From positions 4,510 to 68,509 of the forward strand of contig DBYO01000001.1 of NCBI GenBank assembly GCA_002310235.1: a stretch of 64,000 nt of DNA. Direction: 5' to 3'. Below the pieces are notes generated by a model. The model was not told where the DNA came from and did not search any database. It worked only from the letters and a program-made list of their open reading frames with translations. Positions 18,132 to 26,664 of the stretch are shown piece by piece. Origin of the DNA: Bacteroidales bacterium UBA1184. Lineage in GTDB: Bacteria > Bacteroidota > Bacteroidia > Bacteroidales > ML635J-15. Numbering within the stretch: position 1 is the stretch's first letter; each line of letters opens with the position of its first letter. Both the position numbers and the translations under genes were made by a program.

Positions 18132-19082
18132 ATGACTGAAAAAACTATTCTGATTGAAATAGAAGATTTGCAAAAATTCTTCGGAGTGCGCGACGAAAAC
18201 CTGATGCTATTGGTTAGGAATTTCCCTCGTTTGAAAATTGTGCAGCGTGGCGATGTGGTAAAAGTAGCAGGCGACAAGGAGGAGATAAAGGTATTTGAAA
18301 TGAAACTTAATGCCATGCTTGAATTTTTCGGCAAGTACAACCGTCTTGGAGTGGAAGAGGTGCGTGAAATTCTCGGCAGCGACACCAATTCGGTAAGCAT
18401 GGTGGAGGATAAGGATGTACTTTTGTACAGCATTAGCGGCAAGCCTATCCGTGCGCGCACAACCAACCAGAAGCTACTAGTGGAATGTTTCCAGAAAAAC
18501 GACCTACTTTTTGCTACTGGTCCTGCTGGAACAGGAAAAACATATACTGCGATAGCATTGGCAGTAAAGTCGTTGAAGGAGATGAGGGTGAAGAAGATTA
18601 TTCTTTCGCGTCCTGCTGTAGAAGCTGGCGAAAACCTTGGCTTTCTGCCTGGTGATGTTCGTGAGAAACTTGATCCATACTTGCAACCTTTATATGATGC
18701 TTTGCTTGATATGATTCCATATCGAAAGTTGGAAAAGTACCTCGAGGAAAAAACAATACAGATTGCGCCGTTGGCATTTATGCGCGGGCGTACTTTGAGC
18801 GAGGCATTTGTGATTCTCGACGAGGCGCAGAATGCAACATATACGCAGTTAAAGATGTTCCTTACGCGTATGGGCGAAAATTCTAAGTTTATCGTTACGG
18901 GAGACTTGACTCAGATTGATTTGCCGCGAAAATCCGATTCAGGTTTACTTTCGGCTCACCGTATTCTTGGTAACATTCCTGAGATTTCGTTCGTGCAGTT
19001 CGACAAGGGTGATATTATACGTCATAGAGTGGTAAGTAGGATTGTGGATGCTTACGAGAAAAGCGAGAAAAAGGACGAATAG
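18132..19082 (+). CDS. phoH: PhoH-like ATPase
   Basis: Cytosolic PhoH/PhoL family P-loop ATPase, often linked to YbeY and RNA metabolism. The 316-residue protein has Walker A GPAGTGKT (130-137) and Walker B VILDEAQN (227-234), with the conserved SRPAVEAGENLGFLPGD stretch between. An N-terminal KH-like region (about 1-80) is also typical. The ATG at 18132 is chosen over one 13 codons upstream, which adds residues unlike the family. The threonine-aldolase-like gene follows after 23 bases, so they may share a transcript. Confidence 0.92.
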   Translation: MTEKTILIEIEDLQKFFGVRDENLMLLVRNFPRLKIVQRGDVVKVAGDKEEIKVFEMKLNAMLEFFGKYNRLGVEEVREILGSDTNSVSMVEDKDVLLYSISGKPIRARTTNQKLLVECFQKNDLLFATGPAGTGKTYTAIALAVKSLKEMRVKKIILSRPAVEAGENLGFLPGDVREKLDPYLQPLYDALLDMIPYRKLEKYLEEKTIQIAPLAFMRGRTLSEAFVILDEAQNATYTQLKMFLTRMGENSKFIVTGDLTQIDLPRKSDSGLLSAHRILGNIPEISFVQFDKGDIIRHRVVSRIVDAYEKSEKKDE

Positions 19083-19105
19083 GAACATTTAATTTTTCGA
19101 TTGAC

Positions 19106-20131
19106 ATGATTTCGTTTGAAAGTGACTATATAGCAGGAGCACATCCAAAAATTTTGGAAAGACTGGCAGAAACAAATATGGAATCGCTTGTTGGATATGG
19201 CGATGACAAGTATTGCCAAATGGCGGAGGAAAAAATCAAAAAAGTTTGCAATCGTTCCGATGCAAAAGTGCATTTTCTTATAGGAGGTACCCAGACTAAC
19301 CAAGTTGTCATAAGTTCGATGCTGGCCGATTACGAAGGCGTAATAGCAGCTACTTCGGGACATATCAGTGTGCACGAGGGAGGTGCAATTGAATTTACAG
19401 GGCACAAAGTTCTCGCTCTTGAAGGAACCGATGGCAAACTTAATGCTAGTGTCATTGACGATTTTGTCACTACATTTCATAACGACGGCAACCATGAACA
19501 CATGGTATTTCCAGGCATGGTATATATTTCCCATCCTACAGAGTACGGCACACTATACAGCAAAAAAGAACTAACCGATATTTCCAGTGTATGCAGAAAG
19601 CATAATATTCCTCTGTTTATGGATGGAGCAAGGCTCGGATATGGCCTCGCAAGCCGTCATACCGATGTAACTTTGCCAGACATTGCCGAACTTTGCGATG
19701 TATTTTACATTGGCGGAACAAAAGTAGGTGCACTATGTGGTGAAGCGGTTGTGTTTACTCGTGGCAATACTCCCAAGCATTTCATTACAAAGATGAAACA
19801 ACGAGGAGCCTTGCTCGCCAAGGGCCGTTTGCTAGGCATACAGTTCGATACGCTTTTTGCCGACAATCTTTATATGGAAATCAGTCGTCATGCCATTGAT
19901 ATGGCCGAAAAACTTAAATCTCTGCTAAAAGAAAAAGGATATCGTTTTTATCTTGAATCACCGACAAACCAGCAATTTATAATCCTCGAAAACGCGCAGA
20001 TGGCAGAACTCGGAAAACATGTCTGCATGAGTTTTTGGGAAAAGTACGACGATTCTCACACTGTAGTTCGCTTTGCAACAAGCTGGTCAACCACCGAGGA
20101 GGACTTGTGGGAATTAAAAAAATGGCTTTAG
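19106..20131 (+). CDS. Low-specificity L-threonine aldolase family (PLP enzyme)
   Basis: A fold-type I PLP enzyme of the beta-eliminating lyase/threonine aldolase family, expected to cleave L-threonine or allo-threonine to glycine and acetaldehyde. At 341 residues it has normal length. Supporting motifs are the phosphate-binding GGTQTN (60-65), FMDGARLGYG (171-180, with the PLP ring-contacting Asp), and the Schiff-base Lys206 in YIGGTKVGALCGE. Substrate preference cannot be read from motifs, and a related aromatic amino acid lyase remains possible. Confidence 0.85.
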   Translation: MISFESDYIAGAHPKILERLAETNMESLVGYGDDKYCQMAEEKIKKVCNRSDAKVHFLIGGTQTNQVVISSMLADYEGVIAATSGHISVHEGGAIEFTGHKVLALEGTDGKLNASVIDDFVTTFHNDGNHEHMVFPGMVYISHPTEYGTLYSKKELTDISSVCRKHNIPLFMDGARLGYGLASRHTDVTLPDIAELCDVFYIGGTKVGALCGEAVVFTRGNTPKHFITKMKQRGALLAKGRLLGIQFDTLFADNLYMEISRHAIDMAEKLKSLLKEKGYRFYLESPTNQQFIILENAQMAELGKHVCMSFWEKYDDSHTVVRFATSWSTTEEDLWELKKWL

Positions 20132-20157
20132 ACCATTTTTTTAGGTTTCTAGTTTAA

Positions 20158-20180
20158 CTTCGTTGAGGGTTACGCCGTTC
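20158..20180. repeat. Dispersed intergenic repeat, divergent copy
   Basis: A 23-base stretch matches the copies at 21925-21948 and 48665-48688 with two mismatches and is followed, as at 21949, by TGTTTCTGG. It lies between the threonine-aldolase-like gene and rluA. Confidence 0.55.
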
Positions 20181-20200
20181 ATGTTTCTGGCGTAGAAATC

Positions 20201-21109
20201 TTATTCAAACACCTTCAGAAACTCGTTCGGAATATTGCTTTCGAAGTGCATCTTTTCGTGGGTGCGCGGATGTGTGAATCCTAGAATCCAAGCGTGAAGA
20301 CCTATACGATTGAACAGATTTTCCTTTGAACCATATTTTTTGTCGCCAATGATTGGTTGTCCAAGGTCGCTCATGTGTACGCGAATCTGGTTTTTGCGTC
20401 CTGTTTCGAGGTTGATTTCCATTAGCGAGTAGCGACCTTTGTTTTTGAGTGTCTTGTAGTGGGTCACAGCGAGCTGTCCGTTTTCGCGGTCTTTGGTCGA
20501 ATATACCACGTATGCCTTGTTTTGTGCAAGGTACGACTCGTAGGTGCCTTCGCCTATTGGTTCGTCCCCAGATGTTACGGCAATGTATCGGCGGTCGTAT
20601 ATGTTGGTTTTCCAGTCTTCCTGCAGCAACGCTTGCACTTCTTCGCTTTTGGCGAACATCATCAGGCCCGAAGTCTCGCGGTCGAGACGGTGAACGATGA
20701 ATATGCGGTTGTTGGGATTCTGTTCCTTGATGTGCTTGCTAAGTATGCTGTAAGCTGTTTCGTCACTCTTGGCTGTTGCCACCGAGAGCATTCCTGCCGG
20801 CTTGTTGATGACAATTATGTCGCTGTCTTCGTAAACTATTGTTATGCCCTTGAGGTCACGTCCCGAGGCAATGCGCTTCCAATGAATCGAAATCTTGTCG
20901 CCTGCAATCAACTTCTGGTTGTAGAGGGTTACGACGGCGCCGTTGAGTTCTACAGTCTTGTTGCGCAACCACGACTTTACCTTGTTGTGACTGCGGTCGG
21001 GGAACTTTTTCATCAGGAAATTGATGAGTTCTTCGGGTTCGGTAACTTCCAAATTTGTAACTTTGGGTTTTGCGAAGCGCTTGTAGTTCTTTGGGGCTCT
21101 GTAGGGCAT
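20201..21109 (-). CDS. RluA-family 23S rRNA pseudouridine synthase
   Basis: Converts uridine to pseudouridine in structured RNA, most likely 23S rRNA. An S4-like RNA-binding domain lies at about residues 25-80 and is followed by the catalytic domain. HRLDRETSGLM (140-150) is motif II, with catalytic Asp143. GRKNQIRVHM and GDKKYG (about 237-260) complete the RluA/RluC/RluD pattern. It starts 17 bases after the tsaB stop, on the same strand. RluD-like identity is likely but the modified positions cannot be assigned. Confidence 0.9.
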   Translation of the reverse strand: MPYRAPKNYKRFAKPKVTNLEVTEPEELINFLMKKFPDRSHNKVKSWLRNKTVELNGAVVTLYNQKLIAGDKISIHWKRIASGRDLKGITIVYEDSDIIVINKPAGMLSVATAKSDETAYSILSKHIKEQNPNNRIFIVHRLDRETSGLMMFAKSEEVQALLQEDWKTNIYDRRYIAVTSGDEPIGEGTYESYLAQNKAYVVYSTKDRENGQLAVTHYKTLKNKGRYSLMEINLETGRKNQIRVHMSDLGQPIIGDKKYGSKENLFNRIGLHAWILGFTHPRTHEKMHFESNIPNEFLKVFE

Positions 21110-21126
21110 AGTTTATGTGTTTTTTG

Positions 21127-21825
21127 TTAAAACAATGATTTCTTTGATGTTGTGGCAATGAATTCCTTTAGATAGAATGGTTCGTAATATACCAAATCTT
21201 CGAAATTGTCTGCGAGAAAGGCTGCTTCGGCAAGTTCTCCCATAAATTCTGCCGACGGGTAGATGTTGTCTAAGAAAGTAAAGTCTTCGCAAGCAAGAAT
21301 TTCTTTGCATTTCGGTGCCCCGTTTCCACAGAAAAGTAACTTTTGACCTTTATGTTCGGAAAATGATTCCTCGGTTATTATCTTAGCTTCGACTTCCGAC
21401 AGATTTGTAAGTTTTGAGTCGGTTGTCATAGTATATACTTCCATTCGGCGTGCATCAATCATCGGGACAATCAAATCGTATTCGGCATTATACTTTGCTT
21501 TTGCCATTGCGGCAATTATCAATAATGTGTTTACCGAAATCAAAGGAATATTGCCGCCGAAGCATAGACCCTTGCTTGTGCTAGCGCCAATGCGCAAACC
21601 TGTATAAGACCCTGGACCACCGCTCAATGCAATAGCATCCAAATCAGATACTTTTAGTTTTGCCTCGTCAATGACTTCTTTTACGAATACAGCAAGCATT
21701 TCCGAGTGTGCTGCCTTACGAGTGTTGTCGGGTTGCATCAGACGAAAGTTGGTGCATTTGCCATCGTTTGATATTGATACCGAGCAATAGTCGGTTGAGG
21801 TTTCTATGTTGAGAATTCGTGCCAT
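21127..21825 (-). CDS. tsaB: tRNA threonylcarbamoyladenosine biosynthesis protein TsaB
   Basis: Non-catalytic ASKHA-fold partner of TsaD in the complex that makes t6A37 on ANN-decoding tRNAs. The 232-residue protein starts MARILNIETSTDYCSVS and has the signature GGPGSYTGLRIG (69-80), both diagnostic. A minus-strand TATTTTTG box (21840-21847) lies just upstream of the start. It is probably cotranscribed with the pseudouridine synthase gene downstream, so two RNA-modification functions sit together. Confidence 0.95.
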   Translation of the reverse strand: MARILNIETSTDYCSVSISNDGKCTNFRLMQPDNTRKAAHSEMLAVFVKEVIDEAKLKVSDLDAIALSGGPGSYTGLRIGASTSKGLCFGGNIPLISVNTLLIIAAMAKAKYNAEYDLIVPMIDARRMEVYTMTTDSKLTNLSEVEAKIITEESFSEHKGQKLLFCGNGAPKCKEILACEDFTFLDNIYPSAEFMGELAEAAFLADNFEDLVYYEPFYLKEFIATTSKKSLF

Positions 21826-21924
21826 GCGAAAAATTTTTGCAAAAATAAAGTTTATTTACGATTTATGAAGTACGATTTTAGAATTGACAATGTTGGTGGT
21901 CAAGTTTCTGGTTTCAAGATTTAC

Positions 21925-21948
21925 CTTCGTTGAGGGCTTCGCCGTTCT
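21925..21948. repeat. Dispersed intergenic repeat, 24 bases identical to 48665-48688
   Basis: Part of the 249-base gap between the divergent tsaB and UDP-glucuronate decarboxylase genes. The 24 bases reappear exactly at 48665-48688 inside the repeat array there. From 21977 to 22022 the gap also has low-complexity GAAAC(A/T)TAGAAAC-like repeats. Confidence 0.65.
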
Positions 21949-22074
21949 TGTTTCTGGTTGAATCTTTGAATCCTGAACATGAAACTTAGAAACTTGAAAC
22001 ATAGAAACATGAAACATAGAAACGGCGTTAGCCAAAAAAAATTTTCTTACCTTTGCATTTCAAAAACATTGCGC

Positions 22075-23013
22075 ATGAAAAAAATATTGGTTACCGGCGG
22101 CGCCGGATTCATAGGTTCGCATTTGTGCGAGCGACTGCTCAACGAAGGCAACGAAGTTATTTGTCTCGACAACTATTTTACAGGTTCGAAAAATAACGTT
22201 GTCCATTTGCTCGACAACCCATATTTCGAGTTAATTCGCCACGATGTAACCATGCCTTTTTTCATTGAGGTCGATGAGATATACAACCTTGCGTGTCCAG
22301 CATCTCCAATTCACTACCAGTACAATCCCATAAAAACGATCAAGACTTCGGTAATGGGTGCGATAAATATGCTTGGATTGGCAAAACGCATAAAAGCAAA
22401 AATATTGCAGGCTTCAACCAGCGAAGTCTATGGTGACCCCGATATTCATCCACAGCCCGAAACCTACTGGGGCAAGGTGAATCCTATTGGCTCGCGCTCT
22501 TGCTACGATGAGGGAAAACGTTGTGCCGAGTCGTTGTTTGTTAACTACCACAAGCAGAACAATGTACGCATTAAAATTGTTCGTATATTCAACACCTATG
22601 GACCTAACATGCATCCCAACGATGGTCGCGTGGTATCAAATTTCATTGTTCAAGCATTGCAAGACAAGCCCATTACCATTTATGGTGATGGTAGCCAGAC
22701 TCGCAGCTTCCAGTATGTTGATGACCTTGTGGAAGGTATGATAAGAATGATGAATACTTCCGATGAGGTTACCGGACCTGTGAACATTGGTAATCCTGGC
22801 GAATTTACTATTCTCGAACTGGCTCAGAAGGTAATCGCACTTACTGGCTCGAAGAGTAAAATCGAATTCCACGAGTTACCTGAGGATGATCCGATGCAGC
22901 GCAAACCCGATATTTCAAAAGCTGGTGAACTTTTGGACGGTTGGCGTCCAAAAATTCAACTCGAGGATGGCTTGAGAAATACTATTGATTATTTCAGAAA
23001 GATAGTTCAATAA
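22075..23013 (+). CDS. UDP-glucuronate decarboxylase-like SDR enzyme
   Basis: An extended short-chain dehydrogenase of the UDP-xylose synthase type, expected to oxidise and decarboxylate UDP-glucuronate to UDP-xylose for surface polysaccharides. The 312-residue protein has the NAD motif GGAGFIGSH (8-16), the ASTSEVYGDP segment, and catalytic Tyr144/Lys148 in SCYDEGKRCAES. The ATG at 22075 is used because the family start is MKKILVTGGAGFIG; an upstream in-frame start at 21979 lies in repeat sequence. A TACCTTTG -7 box (22048-22055) fits the promoter, but no clear -33 element is seen. Confidence 0.88.
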   Translation: MKKILVTGGAGFIGSHLCERLLNEGNEVICLDNYFTGSKNNVVHLLDNPYFELIRHDVTMPFFIEVDEIYNLACPASPIHYQYNPIKTIKTSVMGAINMLGLAKRIKAKILQASTSEVYGDPDIHPQPETYWGKVNPIGSRSCYDEGKRCAESLFVNYHKQNNVRIKIVRIFNTYGPNMHPNDGRVVSNFIVQALQDKPITIYGDGSQTRSFQYVDDLVEGMIRMMNTSDEVTGPVNIGNPGEFTILELAQKVIALTGSKSKIEFHELPEDDPMQRKPDISKAGELLDGWRPKIQLEDGLRNTIDYFRKIVQ

Positions 23014-23016
23014 ATG

Positions 23017-23044
23017 AAAAAAGCGGCTCTTAAACCGCTTTTTT
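23017..23044. terminator. Bidirectional terminator between convergent genes
   Basis: AAAAAAGCGG (23017-23026) pairs perfectly with CCGCTTTTTT (23035-23044) around an 8-base loop. It serves the plus-strand decarboxylase gene and probably mpl from the other side. Confidence 0.88.
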
Positions 23045-23062
23045 GTTGTAGTGTCTGTTCTC

Positions 23063-24412
23063 CTATATTATTTCATCGGCAAGTTTCTTGAAGTCAACAC
23101 CGTTGAAGTTTCCACTGCTCATCATCAGGTAGTTGGTACCGTGGCAGTCGGTGGAGCGTAAGTAGTCCTGCAACTTGTTGGTGTCGGTAAATACGGTTAC
23201 GTTTCCGCCGAAACTTTCCTTTACATATTCTTCGGGAATGTCGGGCAATTGCTTGTGCTTCAGAACTTCTCGGTTGTAATAGACGATTGCATTATCGGCT
23301 TTGTCCATTGCACCGTTGTACTGCGGAATGAAATTCTTCTGCAGGCTGCTGAAAGTGTGCAGTTCGATGCAGGCTATGAGTTTGCGTTTCGGATATTTTT
23401 GCTTCAGAGCGTTTACGGTGGCTTTCAGCTTGCTTGGCGCGTGTGCAAAGTCGATGTAGAATGCCGAATCGTCGGTTTCCTTTACCAGTTGCAAGCGTTT
23501 TGCCGCACCTTCGAAAGTTTCCATTGCCGCCCAGAAAATGTCGTCCTTGATGCCGAGTTTTTGGCAAACCTTGTAGGCTGCGTTGATGTTCTGGAAGTTG
23601 TGGTCGCCGAAAACGTTTAGCACGTATTTCTTGTCGCCACGTATCACGCAGTATTTGCCGTCTTCCTCAACGACGTCGATTTTGCCGTAGGATTCCGACT
23701 TGATGTCATGGTTTACACGGCTGATTTTTTTCAGGTTCTCGTCGCCTTCGTACCAGAAAAGGTTTCCACCGTACTGTATCGACTTTACAAATATTTCAAA
23801 CTGCTCGACATATTTCGGAAAAGTGGGGAAAACGTTTATGTGGTCCCATGCTATACCCGTAAGCACAGCAATGTGTGGCTTATACCAGTGGAATTTTGGA
23901 GTGAGGTCTATTGGTGACGACAGGTATTCGTCGCCCTCGAATATTGCAACGTGGTTTTTGTCCTCAAGGTTTACCATAGTGTCGAATCCCTTGATGTTTG
24001 CACCTACCATGTAGTCGAAGCCGAGGTTTGCGTTTTTCAGCACATGCATAATCATCGAGGTTATTGTTGTTTTGCCGTGGCTTCCTCCGATTACGACGCG
24101 CATTTTCGACTTTGTCTGTTCGTAGAGATATTCGGGGTAGGAGCAAATCTTAAGTCCGAGTTCCTGTGCGCGAACGAGTTCGGGGTTGTCTTTGCGTGCG
24201 TGCATTCCGAGGATTACAATGTCGATGTCGTTGGTAATGTTTTCGGGGTGCCAGCCGAAATCCTTGGGCAGAAGTCCGCAGGCTTCGAGGCGCGAACGCG
24301 AAGGTTCGAAAATTTCGTCGTCTGAACCGGTTACGTTGTAACCTTTTTTGTGTAGTGCTATTGCGAGGTTGTGCATTGCAGCACCGCCAATTGCTATGAA
24401 ATGTATTCTCAT
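23063..24412 (-). CDS. mpl: UDP-MurNAc:L-Ala-gamma-D-Glu-meso-DAP ligase (Mpl type)
   Basis: Mur-ligase family enzyme of peptidoglycan recycling that reattaches the released tripeptide to UDP-MurNAc in the cytoplasm. The 449-residue protein starts MRIHFIAIGGAAMHNLA. It has the Mpl/MurC N-terminal Rossmann motif, the ATP loop GGSHGKTT (109-116), FEGDEY (about 159) and a TGIAWDHINVFPT stretch as in Mpl. MurC itself is the alternative, but the IGGAAMHN start and GANIKGFD favour Mpl. Upstream lies a 226-base gap with a nested inverted repeat. Confidence 0.85.
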   Translation of the reverse strand: MRIHFIAIGGAAMHNLAIALHKKGYNVTGSDDEIFEPSRSRLEACGLLPKDFGWHPENITNDIDIVILGMHARKDNPELVRAQELGLKICSYPEYLYEQTKSKMRVVIGGSHGKTTITSMIMHVLKNANLGFDYMVGANIKGFDTMVNLEDKNHVAIFEGDEYLSSPIDLTPKFHWYKPHIAVLTGIAWDHINVFPTFPKYVEQFEIFVKSIQYGGNLFWYEGDENLKKISRVNHDIKSESYGKIDVVEEDGKYCVIRGDKKYVLNVFGDHNFQNINAAYKVCQKLGIKDDIFWAAMETFEGAAKRLQLVKETDDSAFYIDFAHAPSKLKATVNALKQKYPKRKLIACIELHTFSSLQKNFIPQYNGAMDKADNAIVYYNREVLKHKQLPDIPEEYVKESFGGNVTVFTDTNKLQDYLRSTDCHGTNYLMMSSGNFNGVDFKKLADEII

Positions 24413-24504
24413 CTTACAAAATTTTTATTATTCTGCGAGTATAGCGAATTTTGGACAATGGAGTATAGTAGTTTTCGGGATGTTATCAAATCGGGGATGT
24501 GAAT

Positions 24505-24603
24505 AAAAAGGCAAAAGGCTGTTGTTCTCCCCCCAGCGTTAAAGCCATTAAAGCCATTAACGGCCTTAATGGCAAGGGGGGAGAGTTTGCCTTTTGCCTT
24601 TTC
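24505..24603. repeat. Nested inverted repeat in a divergent promoter region
   Basis: Three concentric pairs of arms are seen. The outer arms are AAAAGGCAAAAGGC (24506-24519) and its perfect complement (24589-24602). The middle arms are CTCCCCCC (24527-24534) and GGGGGGAG (24576-24583). The inner arms are GCCATTAA (24553-24560) and TTAATGGC (24566-24573). Left of the centre TAAAGCCAT occurs twice. No coding potential. Lies between mpl (minus) and the C_GCAxxG gene (plus). Origin unknown, possibly a REP/MITE-like element. Confidence 0.8.
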
Positions 24604-24638
24604 TGCCTTTTTATTATCTTTGCCCAAAATTCAGAATC

Positions 24639-25124
24639 ATGGAAAACTACATAGAACAAAAGGTTGCATTGGCGGTGCAGTATTTTAAGAGCGGTTACAA
24701 TTGCTCTCAGTCGGTATTTATGGCTTTTGCTAATGATTTTGGTGTTGATACGGCATTTGCGTCGCGGATTGCTGCATCGTTTGGCGGTGGCATTGGTCGT
24801 ATGCGCGAGGTGTGCGGAACAGTGTGCGGAATGGCTATGTGTGCAAGTTTTATTGCTCCAGCCGACGACCCGTCGGACAAGGCTGCACGTACAGCCAACT
24901 ATGCACTTGTGCAGGAGTTTGCCGAAAAGTTTCGTGCCGAAAACGGCGATATCATCTGCCGTCGTTTGCTCGGACTGCCTGACGATACATGTCCATGCCC
25001 TGAACCTTCAACCCGAAATACCGAATTCTACAAGAAACGCCCCTGTGTGGAATATGTTGCATATGCAACGCGGCTTGTAGCAGAGAAGATTGCTGAGAAT
25101 GATTTGGCTATTCAAGCAAAGTAA
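24639..25124 (+). CDS. C_GCAxxG_C_C family protein
   Basis: A small cysteine-rich protein of the C_GCAxxG_C_C (redox-active/metal-binding) family, common in anaerobes and often near oxidoreductases; its biochemical role is not established. The 161-residue protein has GYNCSQSV (Cys22), FGGGIGRMREVCGTVCGM (cysteines near 59, 63 and 68) and later CPCPEP and RPC cysteines. The ATG at 24639 is chosen: a longer frame from 24594 starts inside the inverted repeat. A TATCTTTG -7 box (24615-24622), with a TTTG 18 bases before it inside the right arm of the repeat, fits the promoter. Confidence 0.85.
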   Translation: MENYIEQKVALAVQYFKSGYNCSQSVFMAFANDFGVDTAFASRIAASFGGGIGRMREVCGTVCGMAMCASFIAPADDPSDKAARTANYALVQEFAEKFRAENGDIICRRLLGLPDDTCPCPEPSTRNTEFYKKRPCVEYVAYATRLVAEKIAENDLAIQAK

Positions 25125-25166
25125 AGACGTTTTTTGCACTCGAGTTATAATAGCAGAATAAAACAA

Positions 25167-25192
25167 AAAAGGTATGCGTTTGCATACCTTTT
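25167..25192. terminator. Bidirectional terminator between convergent genes
   Basis: AAAAGGTATGC (25167-25177) pairs perfectly with GCATACCTTTT (25182-25192) around a four-base loop, with A and T runs on the outer flanks. It lies between the C_GCAxxG gene and the T9SS cargo gene. Confidence 0.88.
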
Positions 25193-25214
25193 ATAATATA
25201 GTGTAAAACTCTTT

Positions 25215-25904
25215 TTAGTGTGCCACGACTATCTTCACTGTCTTTTCAGCCTTTCCGTCCTTGTAGAGACGGCATACATAATAGCCGTTTTTCCAGCTGC
25301 TGCAGTTAACTGAAATGTTGTTGGCGTTGTCTGATGGGATACGCTTTATAGTTTGTCCCAAAACATTGTAGATTTCAACGTAACTGTTCTTTCCAAAACC
25401 ATTTTCGATTGTAAATGACTCGTTAGCAGGACTTGGGTAAACGTTGAATGAATTAGCAGTAATGCTTGAAATGCCTGAAGTGTTTACGTGAACATTAAAA
25501 GCAGCTTCTGGTGTGCTGCCCTCCTCAGGGTATGCTTTAACAACAAAGTCTGTTGCAGTAATAGGCCTAATACTAAAATGAATTTCCATATCTTCTTCAG
25601 GCGCAAGCGAGAATCTAGGGCAAACCCCACCAACTCCGCATGAGCCATTGATACAGAAGGAAAATTCAGCCTCATTATCATTGGTAGCCACGATTCCGTT
25701 TGCATAAAGATGAGCCCTTAAGTTGCTTAATGTGGAGGTTCCAACGTTTTTAACTTTAAATATAATATCTGTATTTGTGTTTGCAGGAACATTTATGGTT
25801 GAACCTGTAATAGTTTCGTTTTGATCATTTAGTATGGCTAATTGTGCAAACATCTGTGAAGCACAAGCAATTACTGCAATTATAAGTGTAAATATACGTT
25901 TCAT
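25215..25904 (-). CDS. Small T9SS-sorted secreted protein
   Basis: A 229-residue exported protein. Signal peptide residues are about 1-20 (MKRIFTLIIAVIACASQMFA-Q). Next comes a beta-rich middle resembling an Ig-like or CARDB-type domain (about 25-140), with three cysteines in the CINGSCGVGGVC segment. The C-terminal T9SS type A sorting domain (about 148-229) has FNVYPSPANESFTIE, then YVEIYNVLGQTIK. The middle resembles the non-thioredoxin part of Omp28-type proteins, but the resemblance is weak. Function beyond secretion is unknown. Confidence 0.85.
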   Translation of the reverse strand: MKRIFTLIIAVIACASQMFAQLAILNDQNETITGSTINVPANTNTDIIFKVKNVGTSTLSNLRAHLYANGIVATNDNEAEFSFCINGSCGVGGVCPRFSLAPEEDMEIHFSIRPITATDFVVKAYPEEGSTPEAAFNVHVNTSGISSITANSFNVYPSPANESFTIENGFGKNSYVEIYNVLGQTIKRIPSDNANNISVNCSSWKNGYYVCRLYKDGKAEKTVKIVVAH

Positions 25905-25920
25905 CAGTCAAAATTTTCTG

Positions 25921-25951
25921 CAAAAATAAGAAAAAAAATCCATCCGTGCAA
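25921..25951 (-). promoter_or_regulatory. Bacteroidetes-type promoter for the T9SS cargo gene
   Basis: On the minus strand TATTTTTG (complement of 25921-25928) matches TAnnTTTG, with a TTG (complement of 25949-25951) 20 bases upstream in the -33 place. The start codon is 16 bases from the -7 box. Confidence 0.6.
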
Positions 25952-26058
25952 TGCTTTTGCAAAAAAATAGTTAAAGATTTTTCAAAATGAAAATATTTGC
26001 CGGAGTGGAATGTTTTTTGATAAAAAAGCATTATCTTTGTTTTTAAAATTTTAAGAAT

Positions 26059-26586
26059 ATGAAGAAAATTGTATTAGCAATTTTGTTGGCGTTTGCAGTA
26101 TTTGCAACAGCTTACTCGCAGGAAATTCCACAAGTACAGCTTAAAGACTTGAAGGGAAAGGTCGTTAATTCGCAGGATATAATCCAAAACGATGGTAAGC
26201 CGGTAATGGTATGTTTCTTTGCTACTTGGTGCAAACCCTGTATTAAAGAGTTGACGGCTTTCAGCGAAGCTTATGAAGACTGGACTGACGAAACAGGTGT
26301 AAAGATAATTGCCGTGTCGATTGACGATGCACGCAGCACCAATTCGGTTGGCCCGTTTGTAAATGCCCGTGGTTGGGATTTTGATGTCTATCTGGATGCT
26401 AACGGTGATTTCAAGCGGGCAATGAATGTCAACAATGTGCCTCATTCGTTCCTGCTCGACGGCAAGGGCAATGTTGCATGGCAGCACACTTCGTACCTCG
26501 AAGGCGATGAGGCTGAAACTTTCGAAATGATAAAGAAGGTGGCAGCTGGTGAGTCTATGAAGGAAAACGATGCCGAAAAGGAGTAA
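26059..26586 (+). CDS. TlpA-like thiol-disulfide protein
   Basis: Periplasmic thioredoxin-fold protein, 175 residues. The signal peptide is about 1-20 (ending TAYS-Q). The redox motif WCKPC (Cys58/Cys61) lies in the FFATWCKPC context typical of TlpA/ResA. The cis-Pro region VNNVPHSFLLDGKG (about 128-141) is intact. It probably reduces or transfers disulfides for envelope proteins encoded next door. A TATCTTTG -7 box (26032-26039) marks its promoter. The DUF6029 gene follows after 78 bases. Confidence 0.9.
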   Translation: MKKIVLAILLAFAVFATAYSQEIPQVQLKDLKGKVVNSQDIIQNDGKPVMVCFFATWCKPCIKELTAFSEAYEDWTDETGVKIIAVSIDDARSTNSVGPFVNARGWDFDVYLDANGDFKRAMNVNNVPHSFLLDGKGNVAWQHTSYLEGDEAETFEMIKKVAAGESMKENDAEKE

Positions 26587-26664
26587 AACCAACACAAATC
26601 AATTTATTTTCCGCGAAATGCGGAAAATTGTATTTTGCAAACTATAATGCGAACACATTAATAT

